The position numbers and the translations under genes are program-made. From positions 16,436 to 27,182 of the forward strand of contig PBJS01000005.1 in the NCBI GenBank assembly GCA_002721165.1: DNA of 10,747 bases. The letters run 5' to 3'. Below are positions 1 through 7,675 of this stretch, in pieces. The stretch comes from Legionellales bacterium. Its GTDB lineage: Bacteria > Pseudomonadota > Gammaproteobacteria > Eutrophobiales > Eutrophobiaceae. The notes beneath the pieces are model-generated. The model searched no databases, was not told the origin of the DNA, and saw only the letters and a program-made list of their open reading frames with translations. Numbering within the stretch: position 1 is the stretch's first letter; every line of letters begins with the position of its first letter.

Positions 1-1727
1 CCAACGAGAAAAATTGACGGAAATTCAAGGCCTTTAGCAGAATGTAGTGTCATTAAATGGACGCAGTTTGATTTGTCCCCAGCCTGGGTTTCTCCAGATT
101 CAAGCGCAGCATGTGCAAGAAATGCCTGCATTGCACTCATCTCTTTTAACTCCTCATTATCGTCAAGTTCAAATTCACTGGATGCTTTAACTAGTTCCTC
201 AAGATTTTCAATTCTTGCTAGGCCTTTTTCACCTTTTTCTTTTTTAAAATGATTAATCAGACCACTTAATTTTATTATTGAATCTACCCGGTCATCTAAT
301 GCTGGTTGAGATTTTGTTAAAGACATCCTTTGAACTAATCTAATAAATTCTTCTAATGCATTTACTGCACGTGGGCTTAAAAGTTTATGCTCAATAATAT
401 GGTGTGCTGCTGCCCATAATGAACAATTATCTTTTTGTGCAACTATACGTAATTCTTCAATGGTTCTACTACCAATGCCACGTGTTGGTGTGTTAATAAT
501 TCGCTCAAATGAAATATCATCATCATGAAATGTCGCAATACGAACATAAGCAAGCGCGTCTTTAATTTCCATACGCTCATAAAAACGAACTCCGCCGTAA
601 ACACGATATGGGATTTTTGAACTCAGTAATGCTTCTTCTAAAACTCGAGACTGCGCGCTAACTCGATACAAAATTGCATTTTCTTCGAAACTTCCCCCTT
701 CTTCTGAACACTTCTGTATTTGATTAACAACATAACGCGCTTCATCTAACTCATTATAGGCCATATATATTCCAATTCGCTCACCTTCTTCGCCATCTGT
801 CCATAGATTTTTCCCCAAACGTTTACTGTTATTTCCTATAAGTTTATTAGCAGCATTCAAAATTGTTGTTGTTGATCGATAATTTTGCTCTAACTTTAAT
901 AACTTTGTTTCTTTAAAATCTTTTTGAAATGCTTTCATATTTTCAACACGTGCACCACGCCAGCTATAAATCGACTGGTCATCATCGCCAACAGCAAACA
1001 AAGTATTGTTTTCCCCAATAAGTAGCTTTAACCATTTGTACTGCAATTCATTGGTATCTTGAAACTCATCAACTAAAATATGCTTAAATCTATTTTGGTA
1101 AATTTCACGAACTAATTTATTTTTATGCAACAGTTCATATGTTCTTAATAAAAGTTCTCCAAAATCAACAGCTCCTGAACTTTCGCATGTTTGTTGATAT
1201 ATTTTATAAATTTTTATCATTTGTGCTGTCGTTACATCACCATCATCGTTAATTTTTTCTGGCCTCAACCCCTTGTCTTTTTGCGCATTGATATACCACT
1301 GCGCCTCCTTTGGAGGATATTGTGATTCATCTAGCATCATGGCACGAATAATACGACGTACTGTTCGATATTGATCTTCGCTGTCTAATATTTGAAAATC
1401 CTCTGACAAGTTAGCATCTTGCCAGTGTGCGCGAAGCAATCGGTGACAAAGACCATGAAATGTACCAACCCACATACCGTGGATTGACTGACCCAAAAGA
1501 CTCTCAATGCGAGATCGCATCTCAGATGCTGCTTTATTTGTGAAAGTAACGGCTAAAATACCTTGGGGATTAGCCTCGCCAGTAGCGATATGCCAAGCAA
1601 TTCTATGCACTAACACTCTAGTTTTGCCGCTGCCAGCACCAGCTAAAATCAGTAAATTGCCTGGGGGAGCGCCAACAGCATCGCGTTGGCCTTCATTGAG
1701 TGATTCAAGTACATGAGATACATCCAT
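1..1727 (-). CDS. uvrD: DNA helicase II UvrD, C-terminus cut by window edge
   Basis: ATP-dependent 3'-5' superfamily 1A DNA helicase acting in nucleotide-excision and mismatch repair in the cytoplasm. The frame is open from the ATG at 1727 to the left edge, giving 575 residues; E. coli UvrD has 720, so about 145 C-terminal residues including motif VI lie outside. Seen: the N-terminus MDVSHVLESLNEGQRDAV closely resembles E. coli UvrD; Walker A AGAGSGKT at residues 29-36; motif Ia (AVTFTNKAASEM); Walker B DEFQDT at 220-225; motif III GDDDQSIYSWRG at 247-258; a QNYRST box; motif V (LMTLHSAKGLEFP) just before the edge. Near-full-length similarity to UvrD, including NELDEARYVVNQI and KGEKGLARIENLEELV, favours UvrD over Rep. 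The Shine-Dalgarno sequence is weak (GAAG a few bases before the ATG). No LexA box (CTG-N10-CAG) is visible upstream, unlike SOS-controlled E. coli uvrD. Divergent from pmbA. Confidence 0.96.
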   Translation of the reverse strand, partial: MDVSHVLESLNEGQRDAVGAPPGNLLILAGAGSGKTRVLVHRIAWHIATGEANPQGILAVTFTNKAASEMRSRIESLLGQSIHGMWVGTFHGLCHRLLRAHWQDANLSEDFQILDSEDQYRTVRRIIRAMMLDESQYPPKEAQWYINAQKDKGLRPEKINDDGDVTTAQMIKIYKIYQQTCESSGAVDFGELLLRTYELLHKNKLVREIYQNRFKHILVDEFQDTNELQYKWLKLLIGENNTLFAVGDDDQSIYSWRGARVENMKAFQKDFKETKLLKLEQNYRSTTTILNAANKLIGNNSKRLGKNLWTDGEEGERIGIYMAYNELDEARYVVNQIQKCSEEGGSFEENAILYRVSAQSRVLEEALLSSKIPYRVYGGVRFYERMEIKDALAYVRIATFHDDDISFERIINTPTRGIGSRTIEELRIVAQKDNCSLWAAAHHIIEHKLLSPRAVNALEEFIRLVQRMSLTKSQPALDDRVDSIIKLSGLINHFKKEKGEKGLARIENLEELVKASSEFELDDNEELKEMSAMQAFLAHAALESGETQAGDKSNCVHLMTLHSAKGLEFPSIFLV

Positions 1728-1820
1728 ACTTCAATTGTATCGCACTATTAAATTAATGCTGCTCTAATTAATCTGAATGCTAGAATATATATCCCTAATA
1801 ATAAAAATCATGACTTACCT
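1728..1820. promoter_or_regulatory. Divergent intergenic region between uvrD and pmbA
   Basis: 93 bp, very AT-rich, between two divergent start codons, so it should carry promoters for both genes. On the plus strand TGCTAGAAT at 1778-1786 looks like an extended -10 element (TG-N-TAGAAT, five of six matches to TATAAT) placed 34 bp before pmbA; no good -35 lies 17 bp upstream, which an extended -10 can tolerate. I could not pick a convincing uvrD promoter on the minus strand. No CTG-N10-CAG LexA site is present. The positions of elements are seen; promoter function is inferred. Confidence 0.45.
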
Positions 1821-3167
1821 ATGACGACCAATAATTCAACAATATTAGATAATAAAGACCATCTTTTAAGAATAATTGATTTTGTATTGTCACAATCAAA
1901 AAAAATGGGAGCTACAGATGCTGAGGCAGATATTGGTGCTGGTATCGGACTATCTGCTAATGTTCGTAAAGGGGTAATTGATAAACTTGAATATGAAAAT
2001 GAAAAGGGGTTAAGCATCACTCTTTACATAAATGGTAAAAAAGGTAGTGCCAGCAGCTCTGATTTTAGTGATAACGCATTAAAAAATACTGTGGAAGCTG
2101 CTTTTAATATTGCAAAACATGCAAGTCATGATAAGCATGCTGGTTTAGTCGAAAAAAAACTGATGGCAAAAAATATTGCCGACTTAAACTTATATCATCC
2201 ATGTCACATATCACCGGAAACTGCGATTAATCTTGCAATTGAATGTGAACAATCTGCGTTTGATTGTGATAAACGTATTACAAATTCAGATGGTTCTATA
2301 GTTAGCACTTTTTCAGGTATAAATATTTATGGGAATACCAATGACTTTATTAATGGCTGGCGCTGGTCAAGTCATATGATTGAATGCACAGTTATTGCAG
2401 AAGACAATAGTGGAATGCAACGTGATGGTTGGTACAGTAAAACTTGTGACTTTGATGATTTGCAGTCGATAAAAGATATCGGTAAAGAAGCAACAAGAAG
2501 AGCAACAACGCGATTAGGCGCTAGAAAATTATCAACATGTGAAGTCCCTGTTATCTTTGAAGCACCAGTTGCCTCTGGTCTTTTCTCTGCATTCATTACA
2601 GCTATCTCAGGTGCGAGTTTATATCGTCGTGCTAGTTTTTTGCTTGATAAAAAAGATAAACAAGTTTTTGCAAATCATATAAATATCAGTGAAAACCCAC
2701 ATTTGAAAAAAGCGCTAGGAAGTGCTCCTTTTGACAATGATGGTGTAGCAACAAAAAAACGTACCCTTATTAATGAAGGAATACTTGAAGATTATGTGTT
2801 AAGCGGTTATTCAGCACGAAAACTTGGATTACAAACAACAGGTAACGCAGGAGGTGTACATAATCTTATTGTTAAACCAAATAAAAAAAACCTTGATGAT
2901 ATAATTGTAGAGATGAATAAAGGATTATTAATCACAGACATGATCGGTTTTGGTGTCAATCAAATTACTGGAGATTATTCAAGAGGTGCTTCTGGTTTTT
3001 GGATTGAAAATGGTGAAATTGCATACCCAGTTGAAGAAATAACAATTGCGGGTAATTTAACCGAAATGTACAAAAATATTATATGTATTGGCAATGATGT
3101 AGATCAAAGGGGCAATATACTAACTGGTTCTGTGATGATTGATAAAATGATTGTTGCAGGAAAATAA
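1821..3167 (+). CDS. pmbA: Metalloprotease-family protein PmbA/TldE
   Basis: Subunit of the cytoplasmic TldD-TldE protease, known in E. coli for maturing microcin B17 and degrading the antitoxin CcdA. Length 448 residues is normal for the family. The C-terminal half carries the typical TldE signatures: FDNDGVATKKR at 304-314, YSARKLGLQTTGNAGG at 330-345, and GDYSRGASGFW at 384-394, followed by YPVEEITIAGNL. No zinc-binding HExxxH motif is present; that motif belongs to the partner TldD, so its absence marks this as the E-type subunit. tldD is not in the window, so the active partner must be elsewhere. The start at 1821 lacks a Shine-Dalgarno sequence but overlaps by ATGA the stop of a four-codon mini-ORF beginning at 1810, which could couple translation. 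It converges on msbA with 12 bp between stops. The native substrate cannot be read from the sequence. Confidence 0.95.
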   Translation: MTTNNSTILDNKDHLLRIIDFVLSQSKKMGATDAEADIGAGIGLSANVRKGVIDKLEYENEKGLSITLYINGKKGSASSSDFSDNALKNTVEAAFNIAKHASHDKHAGLVEKKLMAKNIADLNLYHPCHISPETAINLAIECEQSAFDCDKRITNSDGSIVSTFSGINIYGNTNDFINGWRWSSHMIECTVIAEDNSGMQRDGWYSKTCDFDDLQSIKDIGKEATRRATTRLGARKLSTCEVPVIFEAPVASGLFSAFITAISGASLYRRASFLLDKKDKQVFANHINISENPHLKKALGSAPFDNDGVATKKRTLINEGILEDYVLSGYSARKLGLQTTGNAGGVHNLIVKPNKKNLDDIIVEMNKGLLITDMIGFGVNQITGDYSRGASGFWIENGEIAYPVEEITIAGNLTEMYKNIICIGNDVDQRGNILTGSVMIDKMIVAGK

Positions 3168-3179
3168 TTGATTAGTGAT

Positions 3180-4940
3180 TTAACTATCGTCTTCTTGATT
3201 GCGAAACTGTGATTGATAAAGCATATAATAATAATTATTAAGCGCTAATAAATCCTTGTGTTTACCCTGCTCAACAACACGCCCTTTATCAAGCACAACA
3301 ATACGATCAGCATTTTCTATTGTAGATAATCGATGTGCGATAATTAGACAAGTGCGACCCTTTCTAACATTTTCTAAAGCCAATTGGATATGGCGTTCTG
3401 AATGCGAATCTAATGAAGAAGTTGCCTCATCAAGAATAAGTAAACGCGCATCCTTGAGTAATGCTCGTGCAATTGCTAAACGTTGTCGCTGACCGCCTGA
3501 AAGACGAGTGCCGTCTTCACCTATAAAAGTTGACATACCCTCAGGCATTTCATTGATGAATTCAAGAGCGCATGCAGCTTCCGCTGCGGCACTTATAACA
3601 TCGTCTGATTTATCGCTTAATTCGCCGTAAGCAATATTATTTCTAACAGTGTCATTGAACAAAACAACATCCTGACTAACATAGGAAATATTTTTTCTCA
3701 ATGACTCTAAGTTTAGTTCACATATCTCATTATCGTCATAATATATTGCGCCAGAACTTGGTAAATAAAACTGCGGTAATAAATTCGCTAATGTTGTTTT
3801 ACCGCTACCAGACTCGCCAACAAGCGCAATAGTTTCACCGGGATTCATAATTAATGAAACAGATGATAATGCATCCTCTTTAGCGCCAGTGTAGCGGTAT
3901 GTTACATCCTTGAATTCAATTTTTCCTTTTGCATCTTTTAATTCTTTTTCTCCGTATTGGGATTCAATATCCATATCAAGCAGTGCAAATACACTTTCGC
4001 AAGCCGCTAATCCTTTTTGTATATGCTCATTTATTCCCGCAAGTCTTTTTAAAGGGCCTAATAACATAGCAATTGCTGCAAAAAAAGATACGAAATCACC
4101 TACTGTCAAATCCCCAGATGTAGCTAACTTAATACCAACATAAATAATAATAGCTAAAATAATTGCAGTTACCATTTGCACAGCTGGACTACTTGCTGTT
4201 GCTGCCATAGCAAACTTCATTGTGAAACTACGATGTGAATTTACAGTATTATAAAAACGTCTCTTTTCTACTTCCTGACCGCCATAAAGTTTAACTACCT
4301 TTTGCCCATCAAAACACTCGTTCAATACGTGATGTATATCGCCCATAGTCTGTTGAACTTGAAGACTCATTTTTCTTAAACGTTTACGTATAATTGAAAT
4401 AATAATTCCAATTATAGGTGCACCTGCTAAACAAATTAATGCTAATGACCAATCTATATAAAACATCCAACCTAACAAACCAATTACAGATAATGAATCG
4501 CGTACTAATGTTGATATTGCATTAGTCGAAGCTTCTTTTATTTGCGTTACATCATAAGTGAAGCGAGACATCAAACTGCCTGAACGATGATTATCAAAAA
4601 AAGATGTCGGGTAGTTTACTAACCTTATAAACATTGCTTGACGTAAATCCATGATGACTTTATTGGCAACCCAATGGAGTGACACGCCGCTGATATATGA
4701 TGCCAAACCACGTATTGCAAATAAGACAATAAAAAGTATGGGGACAATTGTCATTATGCTTGGATCTTTTTCAATAAAAGCTCCGTCTAGCATGGGTTGC
4801 ATCAGTGCTGGAATGGCAGGATCTGTAGCGGCAAGAATAACCATACTTATTATGGATATTAAAAAACGACGCCAATATGGAACAACATGGCCTAATAATC
4901 GCCGATATAAAATAATATCTTTTTTAAGTCTCTCTGCCAA
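3180..4940 (-). CDS. msbA: Lipid A export ABC transporter, permease/ATP-binding protein MsbA
   Basis: Inner-membrane half-transporter that, as a homodimer, flips lipid A-core across the inner membrane using ATP, feeding the Lpt system. The 586 residues match the usual MsbA length. Residues about 20-310 form the six-helix transmembrane domain (hydrophobic runs near 25-40, 62-83, 150-190, 253-272, 280-296). The nucleotide-binding domain follows: Walker A GESGSGKT 375-382, Q-loop Q423, signature LSGGQ 480-484, Walker B LILDE 501-505, switch histidine H536; all key residues are intact. The start is TTG at 4940: an in-frame TAA lies only 12-15 bases upstream, the first ATG would remove about 32 residues of the conserved N-terminus, and purine-rich AAGAAG precedes the TTG. 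lpxK, often next to msbA, is absent; downstream is convergent pmbA. Another lipid-type ABC exporter is possible, but overall sequence and length favour MsbA. Confidence 0.93.
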   Translation of the reverse strand: MAERLKKDIILYRRLLGHVVPYWRRFLISIISMVILAATDPAIPALMQPMLDGAFIEKDPSIMTIVPILFIVLFAIRGLASYISGVSLHWVANKVIMDLRQAMFIRLVNYPTSFFDNHRSGSLMSRFTYDVTQIKEASTNAISTLVRDSLSVIGLLGWMFYIDWSLALICLAGAPIIGIIISIIRKRLRKMSLQVQQTMGDIHHVLNECFDGQKVVKLYGGQEVEKRRFYNTVNSHRSFTMKFAMAATASSPAVQMVTAIILAIIIYVGIKLATSGDLTVGDFVSFFAAIAMLLGPLKRLAGINEHIQKGLAACESVFALLDMDIESQYGEKELKDAKGKIEFKDVTYRYTGAKEDALSSVSLIMNPGETIALVGESGSGKTTLANLLPQFYLPSSGAIYYDDNEICELNLESLRKNISYVSQDVVLFNDTVRNNIAYGELSDKSDDVISAAAEAACALEFINEMPEGMSTFIGEDGTRLSGGQRQRLAIARALLKDARLLILDEATSSLDSHSERHIQLALENVRKGRTCLIIAHRLSTIENADRIVVLDKGRVVEQGKHKDLLALNNYYYMLYQSQFRNQEDDS

Positions 4941-5091
4941 ACTTTTTCTTCTTTATAATCAATTATTTAGCTTATGGTTTTGACGTAACATATGGCTTAT
5001 AATGCCCTTCGTTGCAAAAATGTGCAATGTATACATAACAAGACCCATTATTATGATTTAATTATATTGGGCATAAACGGATATTAAAGTC
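4941..5091. promoter_or_regulatory. Divergent regulatory region between msbA and phosphoribulokinase
   Basis: 151 bp of AT-rich DNA between two start codons. It contains a perfect TATAAT at 4998-5003 and a near-consensus -35 TTGACG at 4980-4985, but they are only 12 bp apart, too close to form one standard sigma-70 promoter; each may pair with a weaker partner, or the pair may be coincidence. A 10-bp perfect palindrome, ATGTATACAT, sits at 5027-5036 between the TATAAT and the PRK start, where an operator could lie. TTGCAA at 5012-5017 is also self-complementary. Elements are seen; function is inferred. No sigma-54 (-24/-12) site with correct spacing was found. Confidence 0.45.
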
Positions 5092-5958
5092 ATGTCAAAG
5101 AAACACCCCATTATCGCAGTGACAGGTTCATCAGGCGCCGGAACGAGCATTGCTAAAAGTGCTTTTATGTACATATTTCGTAGAAACGGGATCAACCCGG
5201 CTATTATCGATGGGGATTGCTTTCATCGTTATGATCGTAGTGAAATGGATAAATTAAGTGCTGAAGCCGAAAAGAAAGGCGGTCATCTCACTCATTTTGG
5301 CCCCGAAGGTAACTTGTTTGAAGAATTAGAAAAAGTATTTATTGAGTACGGCGAGAAGGGAACTGGGAAAAAACGTTTTTATATACATGATGAAAAAGAA
5401 GCTTCGGAACATGGAAATCCGCCAGGAACTTTAACTTCTTGGGAGCCCCTTGAAAACAATACAGATTTACTTTTTTATGAAGGTCTACACGGTGGTCTTG
5501 TAACTAATAAAATAAATGTAGCTAAACATGTTGATTTACTTATTGGAGTTACACCAATTATAAACTTAGAGTGGATGCAAAAAATACATCGGGATCGTGC
5601 AATCAGGGGATACACAACAGAAGATGCGACTAAACTTATTCTAAGCCGTATGCATGATTATGTTCACTATATAACACCACAATTCTCACTTACAGATATA
5701 AATTTTCAGCGTGTACCAACTATAGATACATCTAACCCATTCGCAGCTCATTACATCCCGAGCAACGATGAGAGTTTTAGTGTTTTACATATTCGTAATC
5801 TAGAAAAAATTAATGTTGATTTTCGTTACTTACTAGAAATGCTCGAGGGTTCAATTATGTCTAGCCCGGATACTATTGTTGTTCCTGCAGGAAAAAAAGT
5901 TTTTGCAATGCAATTAATTTTAACGCCGGTAATTCTGAAACTATTAAATGAAAAATAA
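5092..5958 (+). CDS. prk: Phosphoribulokinase, bacterial class I (Calvin cycle)
   Basis: Phosphorylates ribulose 5-phosphate to ribulose 1,5-bisphosphate, the CO2 acceptor for RuBisCO, using ATP in the cytoplasm. The 288 residues match class I bacterial PRK (CbbP type, about 290), not the longer plant/cyanobacterial class II. Seen: the P-loop TGSSGAGTS at 11-19, which lacks the usual Walker lysine exactly as in class I PRKs; DGDCFHRYDR at 40-49 with D42, H45 and R49, the equivalents of substrate-binding residues; H99-D100; FYEGLHGG at 128-135 with the family acidic residue E130; and HRDRAIRG at 166-173 with D168. It is intact from end to end. The ATG at 5092 follows AAAG with only a weak Shine-Dalgarno sequence. 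It is the first gene of the plus-strand train, 27 bp before parA. No RuBisCO or cbbR gene is in view, so the Calvin cycle is inferred from this gene alone; the closely related E. coli PrkB type is the main alternative. Confidence 0.92.
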   Translation: MSKKHPIIAVTGSSGAGTSIAKSAFMYIFRRNGINPAIIDGDCFHRYDRSEMDKLSAEAEKKGGHLTHFGPEGNLFEELEKVFIEYGEKGTGKKRFYIHDEKEASEHGNPPGTLTSWEPLENNTDLLFYEGLHGGLVTNKINVAKHVDLLIGVTPIINLEWMQKIHRDRAIRGYTTEDATKLILSRMHDYVHYITPQFSLTDINFQRVPTIDTSNPFAAHYIPSNDESFSVLHIRNLEKINVDFRYLLEMLEGSIMSSPDTIVVPAGKKVFAMQLILTPVILKLLNEK

Positions 5959-5970
5959 ATTTAAAAAAAT

Positions 5971-5977
5971 AAGGGAT
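5971..5977 (+). promoter_or_regulatory. Ribosome-binding site of the parA-like gene
   Basis: AAGGGAT lies in the 27-bp gap after the PRK stop codon, about 8-11 bases before the ATG at 5986. It is the clearest Shine-Dalgarno sequence in the plus-strand train and supports that start. The short gap without a terminator argues for co-transcription with PRK. Confidence 0.55.
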
Positions 5978-5985
5978 ATTGTAAG

Positions 5986-6645
5986 ATGCGAACTATTATC
6001 GTTCTAAACCCTAAAGGTGGTTGTGGTAAAAGTACAATTGCTACAAATATTGCTAGTTACTTTGCAATAAAAGGTAAAAAGGTTACTTTGGCTGATTGTG
6101 ACCCGCAAGGTTCAAGCCGAGACTGGTTGTCAATTAGACCAAATGCATACAGTGCTATCAACGGTATAGTCGTTGAAGGTGATCGTTTACAAGTTCCAAG
6201 AAATACAGATATTCTGATTATTGATACACCTGCTGCTGTTGATGATAAAAGACTAAAAAAATATCTTAGAAAAGCACAAAGTTTGGTAATGCCAATCATA
6301 GCATCTCCTATAGATATTCGTGCTGCAGAACATTTTCTTAAAGAACTATTTTCTTTTAAAGGCTCAATAGACAATAAAATTAAAATAGCCACTATTGCTA
6401 ATCGCGTTAGAGAAGATACTTTAATTGCAGCTAAATTAGAACATTATTTAGATAATGTGAAACTACCAAATGGAAAAAAATTGCCTTTCATGACAATGCT
6501 ACGTGCAAGTCAAAACTATATACATGCGGCAGAAAGAGGCTTAAGTATCTTCGAATTACCACCATCTAAAACATACTATGACCGTGAACAGTGGGCGCCT
6601 TTATTACGCTGGCTAACTAGCAAGCGCAGCCTGCCAAGCAAATAA
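5986..6645 (+). CDS. ParA/MinD-family P-loop ATPase, orphan (no ParB)
   Basis: Cytoplasmic ATPase of the ParA family, whose members bind DNA or membrane as ATP dimers and position plasmids, chromosomes or protein complexes. The 219 residues form essentially a bare ATPase domain. Seen: deviant Walker A KGGCGKST at 10-17 with the signature lysine K10 and the P-loop lysine K15; switch region DCDPQGSSRDW at 37-47; Walker B ILIIDTPA with D80. The DPQGSS..W form and small size resemble single-domain ParAs such as McdA (carboxysome positioning), VirC1 and PpfA rather than plasmid ParA with an N-terminal DNA-binding domain. No parB or small McdB-like gene is adjacent. It sits between PRK and a ferredoxin-type reductase, with gaps of 27 and 15 bp, so co-expression is likely. 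Older annotations label such genes cobyrinic acid a,c-diamide synthase, which the length does not support. Cargo unknown. Confidence 0.88.
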   Translation: MRTIIVLNPKGGCGKSTIATNIASYFAIKGKKVTLADCDPQGSSRDWLSIRPNAYSAINGIVVEGDRLQVPRNTDILIIDTPAAVDDKRLKKYLRKAQSLVMPIIASPIDIRAAEHFLKELFSFKGSIDNKIKIATIANRVREDTLIAAKLEHYLDNVKLPNGKKLPFMTMLRASQNYIHAAERGLSIFELPPSKTYYDREQWAPLLRWLTSKRSLPSK

Positions 6646-6660
6646 TTTTTAATATTTACC

Positions 6661-7671
6661 ATGGCCTATACAGTAAAACTTAATAGACAAAATATAACCT
6701 TTTTAGTTAATGAAGATGAAAGTATTCTCGAAGCTGCATTAAAACAAGGTATAAATTTACCTTATGGCTGTCGTAACGGTGAATGTGGCTCATGTATTGC
6801 TGAAATTACGGAGGGTAGTTTTTTTTATAATGGTTCAAATCCTGAGTATCTACAACAAGAAGGATTTAACAAAAGTAAAGCTCTGCTCTGCCAAGCCAGG
6901 GCATCCAGTAACATAGCAATTGATTCTAAAATATTAGAAAGTGATGCTGAAATTACCCTTAAGCAATTTCCTTGTCGTGTAAAGTCGGCTGAAAAACTAA
7001 ATGATTCGGTCATGCGAATTATCCTGGAATTACCAAAAACTGAACGATTAGAATTTTTAGCCGGACAATATGTTGATTTTATTTTACCCGAGGGTAAAAA
7101 ACGTTCTTTTTCACTTGCAAACCCACCACATCAAGACCAAGTATTAGAATTTCACGTTCGTCATTATGATGGCGGCGTATTTTCTGAATATGCATTTAGT
7201 GAATTAAAAAATAACGCATTGTTACGAATTGAGGGGCCATTAGGTCAATTTACGCTTCACAACTCAGAACGCCCTATCATTATGATCGCTGGTGGAACTG
7301 GTTTTGCACCGATTAAGAGTGCAGTTGAACATACTTTAAAAATAAATGACCCGAGAAGCATACATATCTACTGGGGAGCACGTTCAAAATCAGATCTTTA
7401 TTTAGATGGAATTACTAATGAATGGGCAAAAAAATACCCGCACATCACATACACGCCTGTTTTATCTGAGCCCGATGATATCGAAAATTGGTCTGGGAAA
7501 ATGGGTTATGTTCATGAAGCGGTATTGGAAGATTATCATGATTTATCAGACCATGATGTTTATGCATGTGGGCCTCCGCCAATGATTGATGCTATTGTAA
7601 ATACATTCCCCGAACACCATCTAAAACAAGAAAATTTATTTTCAGATTCATTTGAATTTTCAAAAGAATAA
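6661..7671 (+). CDS. 2Fe-2S ferredoxin-type FAD/NAD(P)H oxidoreductase (AscD/Fre-like)
   Basis: Single-chain electron-transfer reductase of 336 residues: an N-terminal plant-type 2Fe-2S domain (1-90) with ligands C37, C42, C45 and C77; an FAD-binding barrel (about 103-200) with RSFSLAN at 148-154; and an NAD(P)-binding domain (about 205-325) with GGTGFAP at 211-217 and CGPPPM at 303-308. All cofactor motifs are intact. The order is that of CDP-6-deoxy-3,4-glucoseen reductase (AscD/E3) and of oxygenase reductase components (methane/phenol monooxygenase). No deoxysugar or oxygenase genes are nearby, and AscD-like reductases of this kind are common stand-alone genes in gammaproteobacteria, so the physiological electron acceptor is open. 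The ATG at 6661 is 15 bp after parA with no obvious Shine-Dalgarno sequence. Its stop is 4 bp before the preferred autotransporter start. Confidence 0.88.
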   Translation: MAYTVKLNRQNITFLVNEDESILEAALKQGINLPYGCRNGECGSCIAEITEGSFFYNGSNPEYLQQEGFNKSKALLCQARASSNIAIDSKILESDAEITLKQFPCRVKSAEKLNDSVMRIILELPKTERLEFLAGQYVDFILPEGKKRSFSLANPPHQDQVLEFHVRHYDGGVFSEYAFSELKNNALLRIEGPLGQFTLHNSERPIIMIAGGTGFAPIKSAVEHTLKINDPRSIHIYWGARSKSDLYLDGITNEWAKKYPHITYTPVLSEPDDIENWSGKMGYVHEAVLEDYHDLSDHDVYACGPPPMIDAIVNTFPEHHLKQENLFSDSFEFSKE

Positions 7672-7675
7672 ATTC

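Noticed and set aside
3150..3200. Possible bidirectional terminator between pmbA and msbA
   Set aside because: Only an imperfect GATTAGT/AACTATC pairing is present and no T-run follows on either strand.
4651..4983. Plus-strand open frame antisense to the msbA start
   Set aside because: Lies opposite the MsbA N-terminus, which has the expected sequence; no supporting motif.
4991..5016. Sigma-54 promoter (TGGC ... TTGC) before phosphoribulokinase
   Set aside because: The GG and GC are 20 bp apart instead of the required 12 (10-bp gap), so it does not fit.
6057..6392. Minus-strand open frame within the ParA gene
   Set aside because: Antisense to an intact ParA ATPase with all motifs; its translation resembles no known protein.
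5986..6645. Cobyrinic acid a,c-diamide synthase or plasmid partition ParA
   Set aside because: The protein is too short for CobB/CbiA and lacks their amidotransferase domain; no ParB, parS cluster, replication gene or other plasmid feature is present.
7652..7675. Upstream in-frame TTG start for the autotransporter
   Set aside because: It overlaps the reductase by 20 bp and adds eight residues ahead of a normal basic-hydrophobic signal peptide; the ATG at 7676 is the better start.
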